Positions 54,327 through 63,183 of a stretch of 64,000 nt of DNA are shown in pieces. A program made the translations under genes and the position numbers. Source of the DNA: Treponema sp. UBA4267 (GTDB taxonomy: Bacteria > Spirochaetota > Spirochaetia > Treponematales > Treponemataceae); the NCBI GenBank assembly GCA_002395155.1, contig DGWD01000042.1:62001-126000 (forward strand), read 5' to 3'. The notes beneath the pieces were generated by a model. The model made no database searches. It was given only the letters and a program-made list of their open reading frames with translations, and was not told where the DNA came from. Numbering within the stretch: position 1 is the stretch's first letter; every line of letters begins with the position of its first letter.

Positions 54327-54454
54327 CCATTACACCTCTAGTAATGTGAAATAACCGGTCAAAGCCGTCACGCTGGATAAGGTCACCGAACCTTTTTTAG
54401 ATAAGGGGAAGATTTTCCACCTATTTTTTCAACGTTGAAGAATACTAACAAAAA
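54327..54454 (-). promoter_or_regulatory. Leader of the decarboxylase gene with palindromes
   Basis: No gene here. The region contains the perfect 12 bp palindrome TTCAACGTTGAA (54428-54439) and shorter inverted repeats around GGTCACCGAACC. It may carry the promoter and operator of the decarboxylase. No clear -35/-10 pair was found. Confidence 0.3.
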
Positions 54455-54490
54455 ATAAAAAAAACGTCACCCTTTTTGAGCGACGTTTTT
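54455..54490 (-). terminator. Rho-independent terminator of the polyene operon
   Basis: AAAACGTC (54461-54468) / GACGTTTT (54482-54489); on the minus strand a T8 run follows. It lies downstream of the ketosynthase remnant and should end the long polyene transcript. Confidence 0.82.
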
Positions 54491-54522
54491 AATAAAAATT
54501 AATTAGATTCTAATTTTTTTTC

Positions 54523-54698
54523 TTAGTCATGCCACTTCTTAAAAATAAGCGAAGTGTTTACTCCACCGAAGGCAAAATTATTGAAAGACGTAGAGCCTAC
54601 AAAATTGCTTACGCAGTTTTGCTTAACGGCTCTGCTATATACAAATAACATATTCAGCGTCAATCTTGCGACCTTCACCCCGAATAGTCAAAAGGTGC
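54523..54698 (-). pseudogene. C-terminal remnant of a second ketosynthase, interrupted by a hairpin insert
   Basis: On the minus strand this encodes APFDYS, then after a frameshift EGRKIDAEYV, then an insert of about 65 bp, then NNFAFGGVNTSLIFKKWHD and a stop. It matches the C-terminus of the intact ketosynthase just upstream (GKGRNIDAEYV, NNFAFGGVNTSLIFKKWSDK). The insert (about 54584-54649) is a hairpin with arms AGAGCC (54592-54597) / GGCTCT (54628-54633) and CAAAATTGC (54600-54608) / GCAGTTTTG (54613-54621). Confidence 0.82.
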
Positions 54699-54732
54699 AA
54701 AAACTAAGCCAAAACAATAATTCAATTCAACA

Positions 54733-56001
54733 CTATTTATCTGACCACTTCTTGAAAATCAAGCTTGTATTTACTCCGCCGAATGCAAAGTTATTTGCCA
54801 TAACGTATTCAGCATCAATATTGCGACCCTTTCCTGTGATGTAGTCCAAAGGAGCACATTCAGGATCGATATTTACTAAATTTACATTTGGATGGAACCA
54901 GCCTTCGTTCATCATGTTGATTGTGAGCCAGCTTTCTACACAACCACATGCACCAAGAATGTGTCCGATATAAGATTTTGTAGAAGAAATTGGCACAGCT
55001 TTTCCAAATGCCTTCCAAACTGCCTGAGTTTCAGAAATATCTCCATGTGGAGTTGCAGTTCCGTGAGCATTTACGTAAGCAATCTGATCTTTAGAAATTC
55101 CGGCATCTTCAATTGCCATTTCAAGACATTTTGCCTGAGTATCGCTGTTTGGGGAAGTGATATGTGAACCGTCCATGTTTGTAGCAAATCCTGCAACTTC
55201 ACAGTAGATTTTTGCTCCACGTTTTACAGCATGTTCCAAATCTTCAAGAATTAAAGTTCCTGCACCTTCACCAATTACAAGACCATCACGATCCTTATCG
55301 AAACATTTTGGAGTTGCTTCAGGATTTTTATTCATACAAGATGTAGCACCAAGAGTATCAAAAATAGCAGCGTCTGGGGCAGAAAGCTCTTCGGCACCAC
55401 CACAAATCATAATATCCTGACGTCCGTCTTCAATTGCTTCATAGCCATAACCGATTGACTGTGAACCTGAAGTACAAGCTGTATCAGTGATAATTACACG
55501 ACCACGAATCTGCCAGTAAACACTCATGTTACAAGCATTTGTCTGTGGCATAGCCTTGATATAAGTCTGACTGTTCAAGTGTGATGAATCGCCTGTTTCA
55601 ACCATTTTTGCAAGGTCACCAATAGCATCCATACTTCCCATACAAGTTCCGTATGCAATACCAGTACGACCATTTTTAAGCTCTTCAATTACATCTTCGC
55701 CATCTTCAGCAAGAAGACCTGCCATTTTCAAGGCGTCATGTGTTGAAAGAAGTCCTAAAATTGCTACACGTCCCATACCACGAATCTTTTTACGTGGGAA
55801 AGAAGGAATTTCTCCATCATAAGGACATGCAAGACGGGTATTCATTTTTGTATAGCGTTCCCATTCTGGCATATAACGAATCTTATTTTTACATTCTTTC
55901 AAGTTTTTATATGCGGTTTCCCAGTCACGTCCAAGTGCAGAAACCATACCACCGCCAGTTACAACAACGCGGCGTTTTCCATTTGCTTTAGTAAATTCCA
56001 T
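54733..56001 (-). CDS. Beta-ketoacyl-ACP synthase, FabF type (ApeR-like)
   Basis: This is the condensing enzyme at the end of the aryl-polyene-like operon. The 422 aa thiolase-fold protein has the full Cys-His-His triad: Cys176 in TDTACTSGSQ, His313 in NAHGTATPHG and His347 in KSYIGHILGACG. In characterised APE systems a KS in this final position extends the polyene with malonyl units. It is separated from the ketoreductase gene by 223 bp containing a tandem repeat, the only large gap in the operon. A decayed copy of its C-terminus lies immediately downstream. Confidence 0.92.
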   Translation of the reverse strand: MEFTKANGKRRVVVTGGGMVSALGRDWETAYKNLKECKNKIRYMPEWERYTKMNTRLACPYDGEIPSFPRKKIRGMGRVAILGLLSTHDALKMAGLLAEDGEDVIEELKNGRTGIAYGTCMGSMDAIGDLAKMVETGDSSHLNSQTYIKAMPQTNACNMSVYWQIRGRVIITDTACTSGSQSIGYGYEAIEDGRQDIMICGGAEELSAPDAAIFDTLGATSCMNKNPEATPKCFDKDRDGLVIGEGAGTLILEDLEHAVKRGAKIYCEVAGFATNMDGSHITSPNSDTQAKCLEMAIEDAGISKDQIAYVNAHGTATPHGDISETQAVWKAFGKAVPISSTKSYIGHILGACGCVESWLTINMMNEGWFHPNVNLVNIDPECAPLDYITGKGRNIDAEYVMANNFAFGGVNTSLIFKKWSDK

Positions 56002-56036
56002 AATCTGTTTATTCCTCTGTTTTAATTATCCATAAA

Positions 56037-56224
56037 GCAGCTCGCATAGTCTCGCTGCCCAAATGTTTTTTCGATGAAGCTAAAACGACCCGCTGTCGCA
56101 ACTCGTTTTTTAACGCTTCTTCGATTTTAAGCAGCTCGCATAGTCTCGCTGCCCAAATGTTTTTTCGATGAAGCTAAAACGACTTGCTGTCGCAACTCGT
56201 TTTTTAACGCTTCTTCGATTTTAA
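56037..56224. repeat. 94 bp tandem duplication of a hairpin-forming unit
   Basis: Copy 1 is 56037-56130 and copy 2 is 56131-56224; I see only two base differences (CC in copy 1, TT in copy 2, in the GACCCGCTG/GACTTGCTG segment). Each unit contains GCAGC/GCTGC and CGATGAAGC/GCTTCTTCG inverted arms and so can fold into hairpins. It fills the gap between the ketoreductase stop and the last ketosynthase. Confidence 0.93.
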
Positions 56225-56968
56225 TTACATTCCACCATCAATCTCAATTACTTGTCTTGTGATATAACCGGCACCTTCTGATAACAAGAAGTTTACTGCC
56301 GATGCAATTTCTTCTGGCTGACCTGCACGTTTCATAGGAATTGTGCTCATAATCATTTCATAAACAGCTGGATCAATTGCCTTTGTCATTTCTGTTTCAA
56401 TTACACCAGGTGCAATAGCGTTTACAGTAATCTTACGACCTGCAAGTTCTACAGCCAAAGCCTTTGTAGCACCAATAATACCAGCCTTTGCAGCAGAATA
56501 GTTTGTCTGACCACGGTTTCCATCTACACCACTAACTGAAGAAATAGTGATGATACGTCCACCGCGTTTATTCTTACGACTTGCCATTGGCATAATTAAA
56601 GGGTTCAAAACATTGTAAAAACTATCAAGATTAGTATGAATAACCTTATCCCAATCTTCTCCTGAAAGAGCTACGAAAGTATTATCACGGGTAATACCTG
56701 CATTATTTACGATTCCCCAAAGAATTCCATGTTTTGCAGTCAATTCATCAAGTTTAGCTTTACAATCTTCACGATTTGAAACATCAAATTTAATTAATTC
56801 ACCCTGTCCACCAGCAGCTTTAATCAAGTTTAAGGTTTCTTCAGCTTTTGCCTGATTTCCATTGTAATGGCAGATAACGTAATAGCCTTCTTTTGCAGCT
56901 TCTACAGCAATTGCACGACCAATTCCACCACTTGCACCTGTAACTAAAACTTTCTTATCTTCATTCAT
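56225..56968 (-). CDS. 3-oxoacyl-ACP reductase, FabG type (ApeQ-like)
   Basis: The 247 aa short-chain dehydrogenase reduces the beta-keto group after each condensation with NADPH. It has VLVTGASGGIGRAIAVEAAK (cofactor loop), NNAGITRD, the catalytic Ser in TISSVSGVDG and Tyr-Lys in TNYSAAKAG. The length and motifs are those of FabG. It starts 15 bases after the dehydratase gene. Assignment to the polyene pathway rests on operon position. Confidence 0.93.
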   Translation of the reverse strand: MNEDKKVLVTGASGGIGRAIAVEAAKEGYYVICHYNGNQAKAEETLNLIKAAGGQGELIKFDVSNREDCKAKLDELTAKHGILWGIVNNAGITRDNTFVALSGEDWDKVIHTNLDSFYNVLNPLIMPMASRKNKRGGRIITISSVSGVDGNRGQTNYSAAKAGIIGATKALAVELAGRKITVNAIAPGVIETEMTKAIDPAVYEMIMSTIPMKRAGQPEEIASAVNFLLSEGAGYITRQVIEIDGGM

Positions 56969-56983
56969 ATTTTTCCTCCTGGA

Positions 56984-57469
56984 TTAATCTCCAAATAAAG
57001 CGTGAGCATCCTCTGTTTCCATTACAGAAATCTTTGCTGTAGCAGCAGGATTTGCATCACCCTTCTTAGCATAAAGTTCACAGATGTAACGATAAACGTG
57101 GTTTTCTTCATCTCTGAAATCTTCATGTATCTTCATCTGAATTGTTGTATTATTTTTAAGATATCCTACATCAGATTTAAATTCCATAACTGAAAGAATA
57201 AAACCAGGGAGTGGAGCTCTTCCTTTAATTGTATTTGTAATTCCTGTTAAAGCAGAAATTCCCTGAGCCATAAATTCAAATCCCGCCCAAGTTGGTACTC
57301 CATCATATTCTGGTTCATAGAAAATACAGTTTTCTGTAATGTCGTATTCACTTGTAATTGTATGATTTGTAACATCGTGTTGAGTAACACGAGAAAGTAA
57401 AAACATCTTTCCCTTGTGTGGAAGATAATTAATTAATTCATCATGTTCGATGTGCTGTTGAATTTCCAT
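56984..57469 (-). CDS. 3-hydroxyacyl-ACP dehydratase, hot-dog fold (ApeP-like)
   Basis: The 161 aa protein is related to FabZ/FabA-type dehydratases. The N-terminal YLPHKGKMFLLSRVT carries the active-site His of the hot-dog fold (HKGxMxLLD in FabZ-like proteins), and VPTWAGFEFMAQGISAL matches the central helix, with Glu in the position of the catalytic acid. In APE operons a dehydratase in this place forms the trans double bonds. One base separates it from the ketosynthase gene upstream. Confidence 0.86.
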   Translation of the reverse strand: MEIQQHIEHDELINYLPHKGKMFLLSRVTQHDVTNHTITSEYDITENCIFYEPEYDGVPTWAGFEFMAQGISALTGITNTIKGRAPLPGFILSVMEFKSDVGYLKNNTTIQMKIHEDFRDEENHVYRYICELYAKKGDANPAATAKISVMETEDAHALFGD

Positions 57470-57470
57470 A

Positions 57471-58637
57471 TTAACGAACTCCTATAACTAAACATGCATT
57501 TGCCCCACCAAAGGCAAACGAGTTTGAAAGACAAATTTTAGCTTGTTTATCACTTGCTTTATCTACAATATTGATTACAGGCAATTCAGGATCCTGAACG
57601 CCATCCCAAATCTGTTTTGGTAATCCTACATTATTTACGGCTGAATAGCAAATTGCAAGCTCAAGTGCCGCTGCAGCACCCAAAGTATGACCAGTTTCTG
57701 CTTTTGTTGTTGAAACAGGAACTTTATAATCACCAAAAACAGCATCAATTGCCTTTGATTCCATGCTATCATTAAATTTGGTTCCAGTTCCATGCATATT
57801 TACATAATCAACGTCTTTTGGTGAAAGATTTGCTGATTCAAGTGCACGACGGATAGCTTTTTCTGCCCCTGCTCCAGAAGGATCTGGCGAAGTCATATGA
57901 TAAGCATCTGCTGATTCACCCCAACCTAAAAGTTGAACTTTTGTATTAAAGATATCATCTCTAGTAAGAATATAAAAAACTCCAGCTTCACCCAAAGTAA
58001 TTCCGTGTCTATTTTTACTAAAAGGATTTGTTATTTCAGAAGAAACTGCTTCAAGCGAATTAAAACCAATTAAAACTGTATCAGAAGCAATATCAATTCC
58101 ACCTACAATTACTGCATCAACTAAATCAGCTTGCAAAAGTTCTGCAGCCTTGATTGTAGCACCTGCACTGGAAGAACATGCTGTACTAAAAGTTGTACAA
58201 GGTCCCTTTAATCCATATTTTTCAGAAATAAAAGTTGCTACATAATCTGCACCCTGAATTTCTATATCATAATCTTTTGGAAACTGTTCTTCTTCAAAGT
58301 ATTTTTTATGACCGGCGATTGAAAACTCTGTACCATTATCACAAGAACCAATACAAACACCAATTCTGTCTGTTCCAAACTTTGCCTTAACAGTTTCAAT
58401 ATCTTCGGAAATCTGATTAAGAGCGGCTTCTTCAATACGCATAATACGCATATCATAACGGGCAGAACTTGGTTTTAACTTTTCATCATCTATACGAGCG
58501 GCAAAAAATTCCTCGTTAGTTCCAGTTTTTACCCTTTTAATTCCATTTTGATTTCCTTTAATTACCGAAGCCCAAAGTTCTTCAAGCGAAGAACCTGCAC
58601 AACACATAAGACCCGGTTTTGAAATATAAATTGACAT
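57471..58637 (-). CDS. Beta-ketoacyl-ACP synthase (ApeO-like)
   Basis: The 388 aa condensing enzyme has Cys154 in FSTACSSSAG, His282 in VNMHGTGTKF and His317 in KAETGHTLGAAA, so it is catalytically complete rather than a chain-length factor. It is shorter and clearly different from the second KS at 54733. In characterised APE pathways one KS does initiation or early elongation. It lies between the lipoprotein and dehydratase genes with 1-5 base spacers. Confidence 0.91.
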   Translation of the reverse strand: MSIYISKPGLMCCAGSSLEELWASVIKGNQNGIKRVKTGTNEEFFAARIDDEKLKPSSARYDMRIMRIEEAALNQISEDIETVKAKFGTDRIGVCIGSCDNGTEFSIAGHKKYFEEEQFPKDYDIEIQGADYVATFISEKYGLKGPCTTFSTACSSSAGATIKAAELLQADLVDAVIVGGIDIASDTVLIGFNSLEAVSSEITNPFSKNRHGITLGEAGVFYILTRDDIFNTKVQLLGWGESADAYHMTSPDPSGAGAEKAIRRALESANLSPKDVDYVNMHGTGTKFNDSMESKAIDAVFGDYKVPVSTTKAETGHTLGAAAALELAICYSAVNNVGLPKQIWDGVQDPELPVINIVDKASDKQAKICLSNSFAFGGANACLVIGVR

Positions 58638-58642
58638 AACTT

Positions 58643-59233
58643 TTATTCCTCAGCTTTTGTGAGATTATATTGATAACCCCGCAAATAATTATTTATTTTA
58701 ATGGAATTTAAATTAATTGTAATCTCTTCTACAATTTTTTTCCCATTTTTAACCCTTCTAATTATGCCTTCCTCTGTTTTTTCCTCTTCAAAAGTCAAAC
58801 CAACCTGTTCATAAGCATTCTGTAAGCTTTGATTTTTGTAGTAGGCATTTTGAATATCCAGCAAAATATATTCAGCTTTCAAATTTTCAGGGAAAACAGC
58901 AGAATTAAAAACCACCTCTTCTCCATCATACGAAAGATTTCCCATATCGGTTCCAAAATCATTTAAAAGTGTTATAAAAATACCGTTTTCGTCACCCTGA
59001 AAATACATCATAAGAGTAAAGTTTTTGTCCCCAAATACTCCGTTCAAAAGTTGAAGACAATCTTGTTTTTCTTGAATTTCTTGAGTTGGTAATAGATAAA
59101 TCTTATTTGTATTTGTTACATAAACTGGATTAATTTTAGGCCTTGTAGAAACATTTGTTGAAGCACAAGAATAAAAAGTAAAACCCAAAAAAAGAATTAA
59201 AAGCGATATTAAAGATTCTTTTCTAAAAATCAT
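58643..59233 (-). CDS. DUF3261-type lipoprotein (ApeN-like)
   Basis: The 196 aa lipoprotein has the lipobox FTFYSCAST after a hydrophobic leader. The rest fits DUF3261, a family almost confined to aryl-polyene clusters: GDKNFTLMMYFQGDENGIFI, DMGNLSYDGEEVVFNS and FPENLKAEYILLDIQNAYY. Its role is thought to be in polyene transport or anchoring to the outer membrane, with LolA and the exporter. It overlaps the exporter gene by four bases. Confidence 0.85.
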   Translation of the reverse strand: MIFRKESLISLLILFLGFTFYSCASTNVSTRPKINPVYVTNTNKIYLLPTQEIQEKQDCLQLLNGVFGDKNFTLMMYFQGDENGIFITLLNDFGTDMGNLSYDGEEVVFNSAVFPENLKAEYILLDIQNAYYKNQSLQNAYEQVGLTFEEEKTEEGIIRRVKNGKKIVEEITINLNSIKINNYLRGYQYNLTKAEE

Positions 59234-61614
59234 TTTTGCCTCCTGCCATAAAAGAAGGAAGAAATATAAGCTGTTGCAAGACCTATTACTATAGCAAGTC
59301 CGATTAAGTGAACTGGCTGGAAAGAACTTAAAGCAAGAGCTCCAAAAGAAATGATAGTTGTGATAAAGGACAACATTGTTGCAAATGGCTCAAGTATTTT
59401 TCCAGGTCCCTGAACTTCCTTTTCGTTTTCCATCATATAAATTATGTAATCAAGACCAAGTCCAAACACCAGAATAAGTCCTGTTACAGAGAAAAATTCC
59501 AAATTAATTTTACAAATTGCAAAAATGGCAACAATAACAAGAACAATTAAGAATGGAACTGAAATTATTTTTATAGCTTGTTTCCAATTGTAGAAGAATT
59601 TTAGCATTATAAAAATAAATACGTACGCTACGGCAAAAAATTTCAAAACCATAAGAGTAAGTTTATCTAAATCACGGCTAATATCTGCACTTTTACTGAT
59701 AAAGAAAACATTGTCAGAAGCATCGGCTAAAGTCTTAAATTTTTCATAATTATTTACATTATGTGGAAGTAGAACTGTATAATACTTACCTCCAACCATT
59801 CCAAGCCAGGCAGAAGAAATTGATGATGAAAGGAATTCAGGCACATTACCAGCTTCCAAAGAAATAAAATCATTTTCGCTTGATTCGAAATCGGCCTTTA
59901 AAATTTCAAGATCTTCTGGACCATAACCCAAAGCATCCAACTGATAATCAGCAATTTCCATAAGTTTTTGACAAGCTAGACGAGATTTTTTTTGCCTTTC
60001 AATTGATGGAATAAATAAAGAAGTACTTATATAACCAAGTTTTCCTTCTGTTGCTTCTTCAAATGATTTTCTAAATGCTTCCTCATTTTTAAGACATTCT
60101 TCTTCCGTTTGGCCAGAAATTAAATACCAGCCAGATGGACTGTACTGAATAATTTTACTTGCTTCAATTTCATCTGACAGAAGCTTACCTTCCATCTTAT
60201 ACAAGGAAAGAAGATTATTTTTTACATGTACATTTTTTCTACAAATAAAAATAGAAATTACTGAAAATAAAAACATTGATACAATTACAATTCTACCCAC
60301 AAAGCGACTTTGAATTGTATCCACAAGTTTTTGATATATTTTTACATGTTTCAGTTCTCTTTCACCCTTTGGCAAAGAAATTCTTGGGAAAATAGCAATT
60401 GTTGTTAAATATGAGCTAATTAATCCCACCAAACAGAAAAGAGACATTTGTTTTAAAAGGGTAAATGGAGCAAATAATAAAATTGCAAAACAAATTGCCG
60501 AAGAAATAATTGCCATAGTTAGGCCTGGTAAAAGATGATTACGAATCTCAAGTCCAGACTTCAATTCATTATTTCCAGCCCAGTGAGTAAAATAATGCAA
60601 ACTATAATCAATACAAGAACCAATTAAAGAAGTTCCAAATACCAAAGTTATAATATGCATATTTTTAAAAGTAGCCAAAGTAGCTAACAAGGCAACTGTA
60701 ACCGAAACTAAAATTGACGCTACAGAATAAATAAGAGGTTTAGGATTTTTAAAAACCAACAAAAGGATAACTATAACTGCAATAAGAGAAATTGTTGTAA
60801 TCCAGGAAATTTCTTTTGATGCAGCGTTAGAACTTTGATGTGAGTGATAAGGTGTTCCTGAATAAACAAAATGGGTATCAGCATCTGCAAAATTGTTACA
60901 AGTTTCATAGATTTCGGAAATTCCGTTAGACTTAGAAGCCAATTTTCCACCCTTTTGACTAAGAACTCCACGAATCATGATATACCACACGCCATCCTTC
61001 TGAGATGCTAAAACTCCATCTGTAAGAGTCATAGCAGTTCCAGAACTCTGTACAGCTGCAAGATAATTTGTAAGATTGTATTCTGTTAGCATGAAGGGGT
61101 CTGTCCCCAAGTTATCTAAAGGAAGGAGGGTAAAACCGCCATAAGCCTGAGAAAGAGCGTTCATTGCAAAAGCCTGAGCACCTTCATCACTATTAATTTG
61201 ATTAATTGTTTCCTCGCTCAATAAATTCCAGCGATATTTATACAAAAAATCTGTTACACCCTCTAAAGATCCCATATCATTATAGAGTGATAAAGAAAGG
61301 AAATTTTCGCTTGGCAATAGTTTTTCGTAAATATTTACAGCTATATTTTTTGCCTTATTAAAATCTGGATTCGCAACCAAAATAAAAACATTTTGCCCAG
61401 TTACAGAGGTCATTTTTTCATCTGCTTTTCTAACTGAATCCATTTCAAAAGATTTTGGTATTAAATTAAAAAGATCTGAATCGATTTTAATCTGATTTTT
61501 TGAAAATAGAAGAACTGCTAAAAAGAATAAAACAATACCTAGATGATAAATTAACCAAGTAGAAAGAGTTTGTTTTTCAGAAAGATTAGTTAATAACAAA
61601 GAAGGCTTTTTCAT
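59230..61614 (-). CDS. MMPL/RND-type exporter (ApeM-like)
   Basis: The 794 aa protein has two halves each with a TM helix, a periplasmic domain of about 220 residues and five TM helices (about 270-420 and 650-790). FGTSLIGSCIDYSLHYFTHW (TM4) and FGLGLDYIIYMMENEK (TM10) carry the Asp residues that relay protons in MMPL proteins. In APE clusters the equivalent protein moves the polyene lipid across the envelope. The gene start overlaps lolA by 29 bases. One dispersed palindrome lies inside (61095-61108), encoding LGTDPF. Confidence 0.92.
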   Translation of the reverse strand: MKKPSLLLTNLSEKQTLSTWLIYHLGIVLFFLAVLLFSKNQIKIDSDLFNLIPKSFEMDSVRKADEKMTSVTGQNVFILVANPDFNKAKNIAVNIYEKLLPSENFLSLSLYNDMGSLEGVTDFLYKYRWNLLSEETINQINSDEGAQAFAMNALSQAYGGFTLLPLDNLGTDPFMLTEYNLTNYLAAVQSSGTAMTLTDGVLASQKDGVWYIMIRGVLSQKGGKLASKSNGISEIYETCNNFADADTHFVYSGTPYHSHQSSNAASKEISWITTISLIAVIVILLLVFKNPKPLIYSVASILVSVTVALLATLATFKNMHIITLVFGTSLIGSCIDYSLHYFTHWAGNNELKSGLEIRNHLLPGLTMAIISSAICFAILLFAPFTLLKQMSLFCLVGLISSYLTTIAIFPRISLPKGERELKHVKIYQKLVDTIQSRFVGRIVIVSMFLFSVISIFICRKNVHVKNNLLSLYKMEGKLLSDEIEASKIIQYSPSGWYLISGQTEEECLKNEEAFRKSFEEATEGKLGYISTSLFIPSIERQKKSRLACQKLMEIADYQLDALGYGPEDLEILKADFESSENDFISLEAGNVPEFLSSSISSAWLGMVGGKYYTVLLPHNVNNYEKFKTLADASDNVFFISKSADISRDLDKLTLMVLKFFAVAYVFIFIMLKFFYNWKQAIKIISVPFLIVLVIVAIFAICKINLEFFSVTGLILVFGLGLDYIIYMMENEKEVQGPGKILEPFATMLSFITTIISFGALALSSFQPVHLIGLAIVIGLATAYISSFFYGRRQK
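61095..61108. repeat. Dispersed palindromic motif in the MMPL exporter gene
   Basis: AGGGGTCTGTCCCC, matching the copies in the TIGR02757 gene. Confidence 0.65.
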
Positions 61615-62206
61615 CGGTTGTTAATTCCTTGGGATATATTTGATTAGAAAATTCATAACGAATTTTATTATTTGAAGTTTCCTGCAATTCCAATGACAAA
61701 AGTGTAACCTGAGTATTTGTGCTTGAACCCGAAAGTTCCAAAGTTTGCATAACAGCCGCAATTGTAGAATCCTTTGGAGTAAGGACTACAGACCATAAAC
61801 CATTTTCTTTATTTTCAAAAGCAACCTTAAAGTTATTTTCCAGTTCTTTTGAATCGCCTGCAAAAACAGAACGTAAAGTTTTTGAAATATTCTGAAAAAT
61901 CTGATTATCTGAAGCAGTCATAACATTTTTCTTTCCGTCTGCTGCAATCTGAATCATTGCATTTTCAGTAACAATTAAATTTGATGGAAATGGTTTTAAG
62001 GTTTTCCACATAATACCTTCTAATGAAATTATAAAATTACCAGAAGATTTAAGTGTCCTACCCTTTGCATTAATTGTCTTTATCTGTGTAAAGTCACCTT
62101 TTGTAATAGGAGTTTTTGATAAACCATCACAAACAGACTTCAAATCTGCAGAAAAAACATTACATATAAAAAGTGTTGATATAAGCAAACTTAAAATTTT
62201 TTTCAT
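61586..62206 (-). CDS. LolA-like outer-membrane lipoprotein carrier (ApeL-like)
   Basis: The 206 aa periplasmic carrier has a signal peptide (LLISTLFICNVFSA) and a LolA fold: KTPITKGDFTQIKT near residue 35, then GRTLKSSGNFIISLEGIMWK and repeated beta strands of the half-barrel that cups a lipid chain. In APE clusters a dedicated LolA is encoded directly beside the MMPL exporter, as here, and is thought to carry the polyene lipid. It overlaps the acyltransferase gene by four bases. Confidence 0.88.
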   Translation of the reverse strand: MKKILSLLISTLFICNVFSADLKSVCDGLSKTPITKGDFTQIKTINAKGRTLKSSGNFIISLEGIMWKTLKPFPSNLIVTENAMIQIAADGKKNVMTASDNQIFQNISKTLRSVFAGDSKELENNFKVAFENKENGLWSVVLTPKDSTIAAVMQTLELSGSSTNTQVTLLSLELQETSNNKIRYEFSNQIYPKELTTDEKAFFVIN

Positions 62207-63180
62207 TTCTTTTCAGGCTCCATATTCCAGAAGTTAAAAAAGTTATACCACTGATAAGGATACATTCTACAGAATTTTTCCAGTTTTTCTATAAATTCGA
62301 GACAAAGATTATTTATTCCTTCTTCTCTTTTATTTCTTGGACAATCAAAATCAATTTTTGACTTTTCTATATAAACTTTATAAACAGGATTTACTAAAGA
62401 CATTTTCTTTCTTAGACCAAACATATAGTAAACCGGACATTTCATTAAAAATGGAATGAGGAAAGTTCCATATGGGAATGGAGCAGGTTTTCCAAGAAAA
62501 TTATGAACAATAAACTTATCTCTTGCATGTGCAGAAGTTCTATCTCCAGCAATGATAACTAAAGCACCCTTATCAATTTCTTCCATCAAATAACAAATTG
62601 TATCGGGACCAATATTGCTTGAGTCTACAACATTCAATGCAAATTTAGGATTAACTTCCTTTAAGGTATTAGTGAACTGTTCATTTGGATTAACTTCCAT
62701 AATTACCAAAACAGGAACATCACGACCAACTAATTCTTTATTATGTTCAGAAAGACTTCGCAAAAGCTCCATATTTCCAATATGAGAATTAATTAAAAGT
62801 GCACCTTTCCCCTGTTTAAGCTGTTCAATAAGTTCTTTTACATCATCATCACAATACTGAACACGGTTAAACTTCATAAGACCAAGCCAGCCTTCCATTT
62901 TTTCCAAAATACAAAGACAAAAAGAAACAATCTGACGATAAGGACTTATAACTCTAGGACTTTCATTTTTTGTATATTCTCTAAGATTTCTCTGATAGAG
63001 TAAGGATTCCGGTTTAATTCTGTCGTTATGTCGCATAAAGAAAAATGCAACTGGAAAAATCCAAAAACGAACAAAAGGTTTTGGAAAATACTTAAACAAG
63101 AATAAAAGGAATTTTAATGGTTTATTTGATTTTATTGCCTCTTTTTCATCGGCCCAGTGTAATTTATTTTCTTCTGTCAT
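62203..63180 (-). CDS. Lysophospholipid acyltransferase-like protein (ApeJ C-terminal-domain-like)
   Basis: The 325 aa membrane-associated protein resembles HtrB/LpxL-type acyltransferases: a hydrophobic N-terminal anchor (FLLFLFKYFPKPFVRFWIF), the catalytic HX4E motif in LLINSHIGNMELLR, and GDRTSAHARDKF plus PAPFPYGTFLIPF downstream. In known APE operons a fused glycosyltransferase-acyltransferase (ApeJ) occupies this place. Here the two domains are separate genes three bases apart. It probably joins the polyene to a lipid or sugar acceptor. Confidence 0.88.
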   Translation of the reverse strand: MTEENKLHWADEKEAIKSNKPLKFLLFLFKYFPKPFVRFWIFPVAFFFMRHNDRIKPESLLYQRNLREYTKNESPRVISPYRQIVSFCLCILEKMEGWLGLMKFNRVQYCDDDVKELIEQLKQGKGALLINSHIGNMELLRSLSEHNKELVGRDVPVLVIMEVNPNEQFTNTLKEVNPKFALNVVDSSNIGPDTICYLMEEIDKGALVIIAGDRTSAHARDKFIVHNFLGKPAPFPYGTFLIPFLMKCPVYYMFGLRKKMSLVNPVYKVYIEKSKIDFDCPRNKREEGINNLCLEFIEKLEKFCRMYPYQWYNFFNFWNMEPEKK

Positions 63181-63183
63181 AAA

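Noticed and set aside
56037..56224. CRISPR array
   Set aside because: Only two directly adjacent 94 bp units without spacers and no cas genes; it is a tandem duplication.
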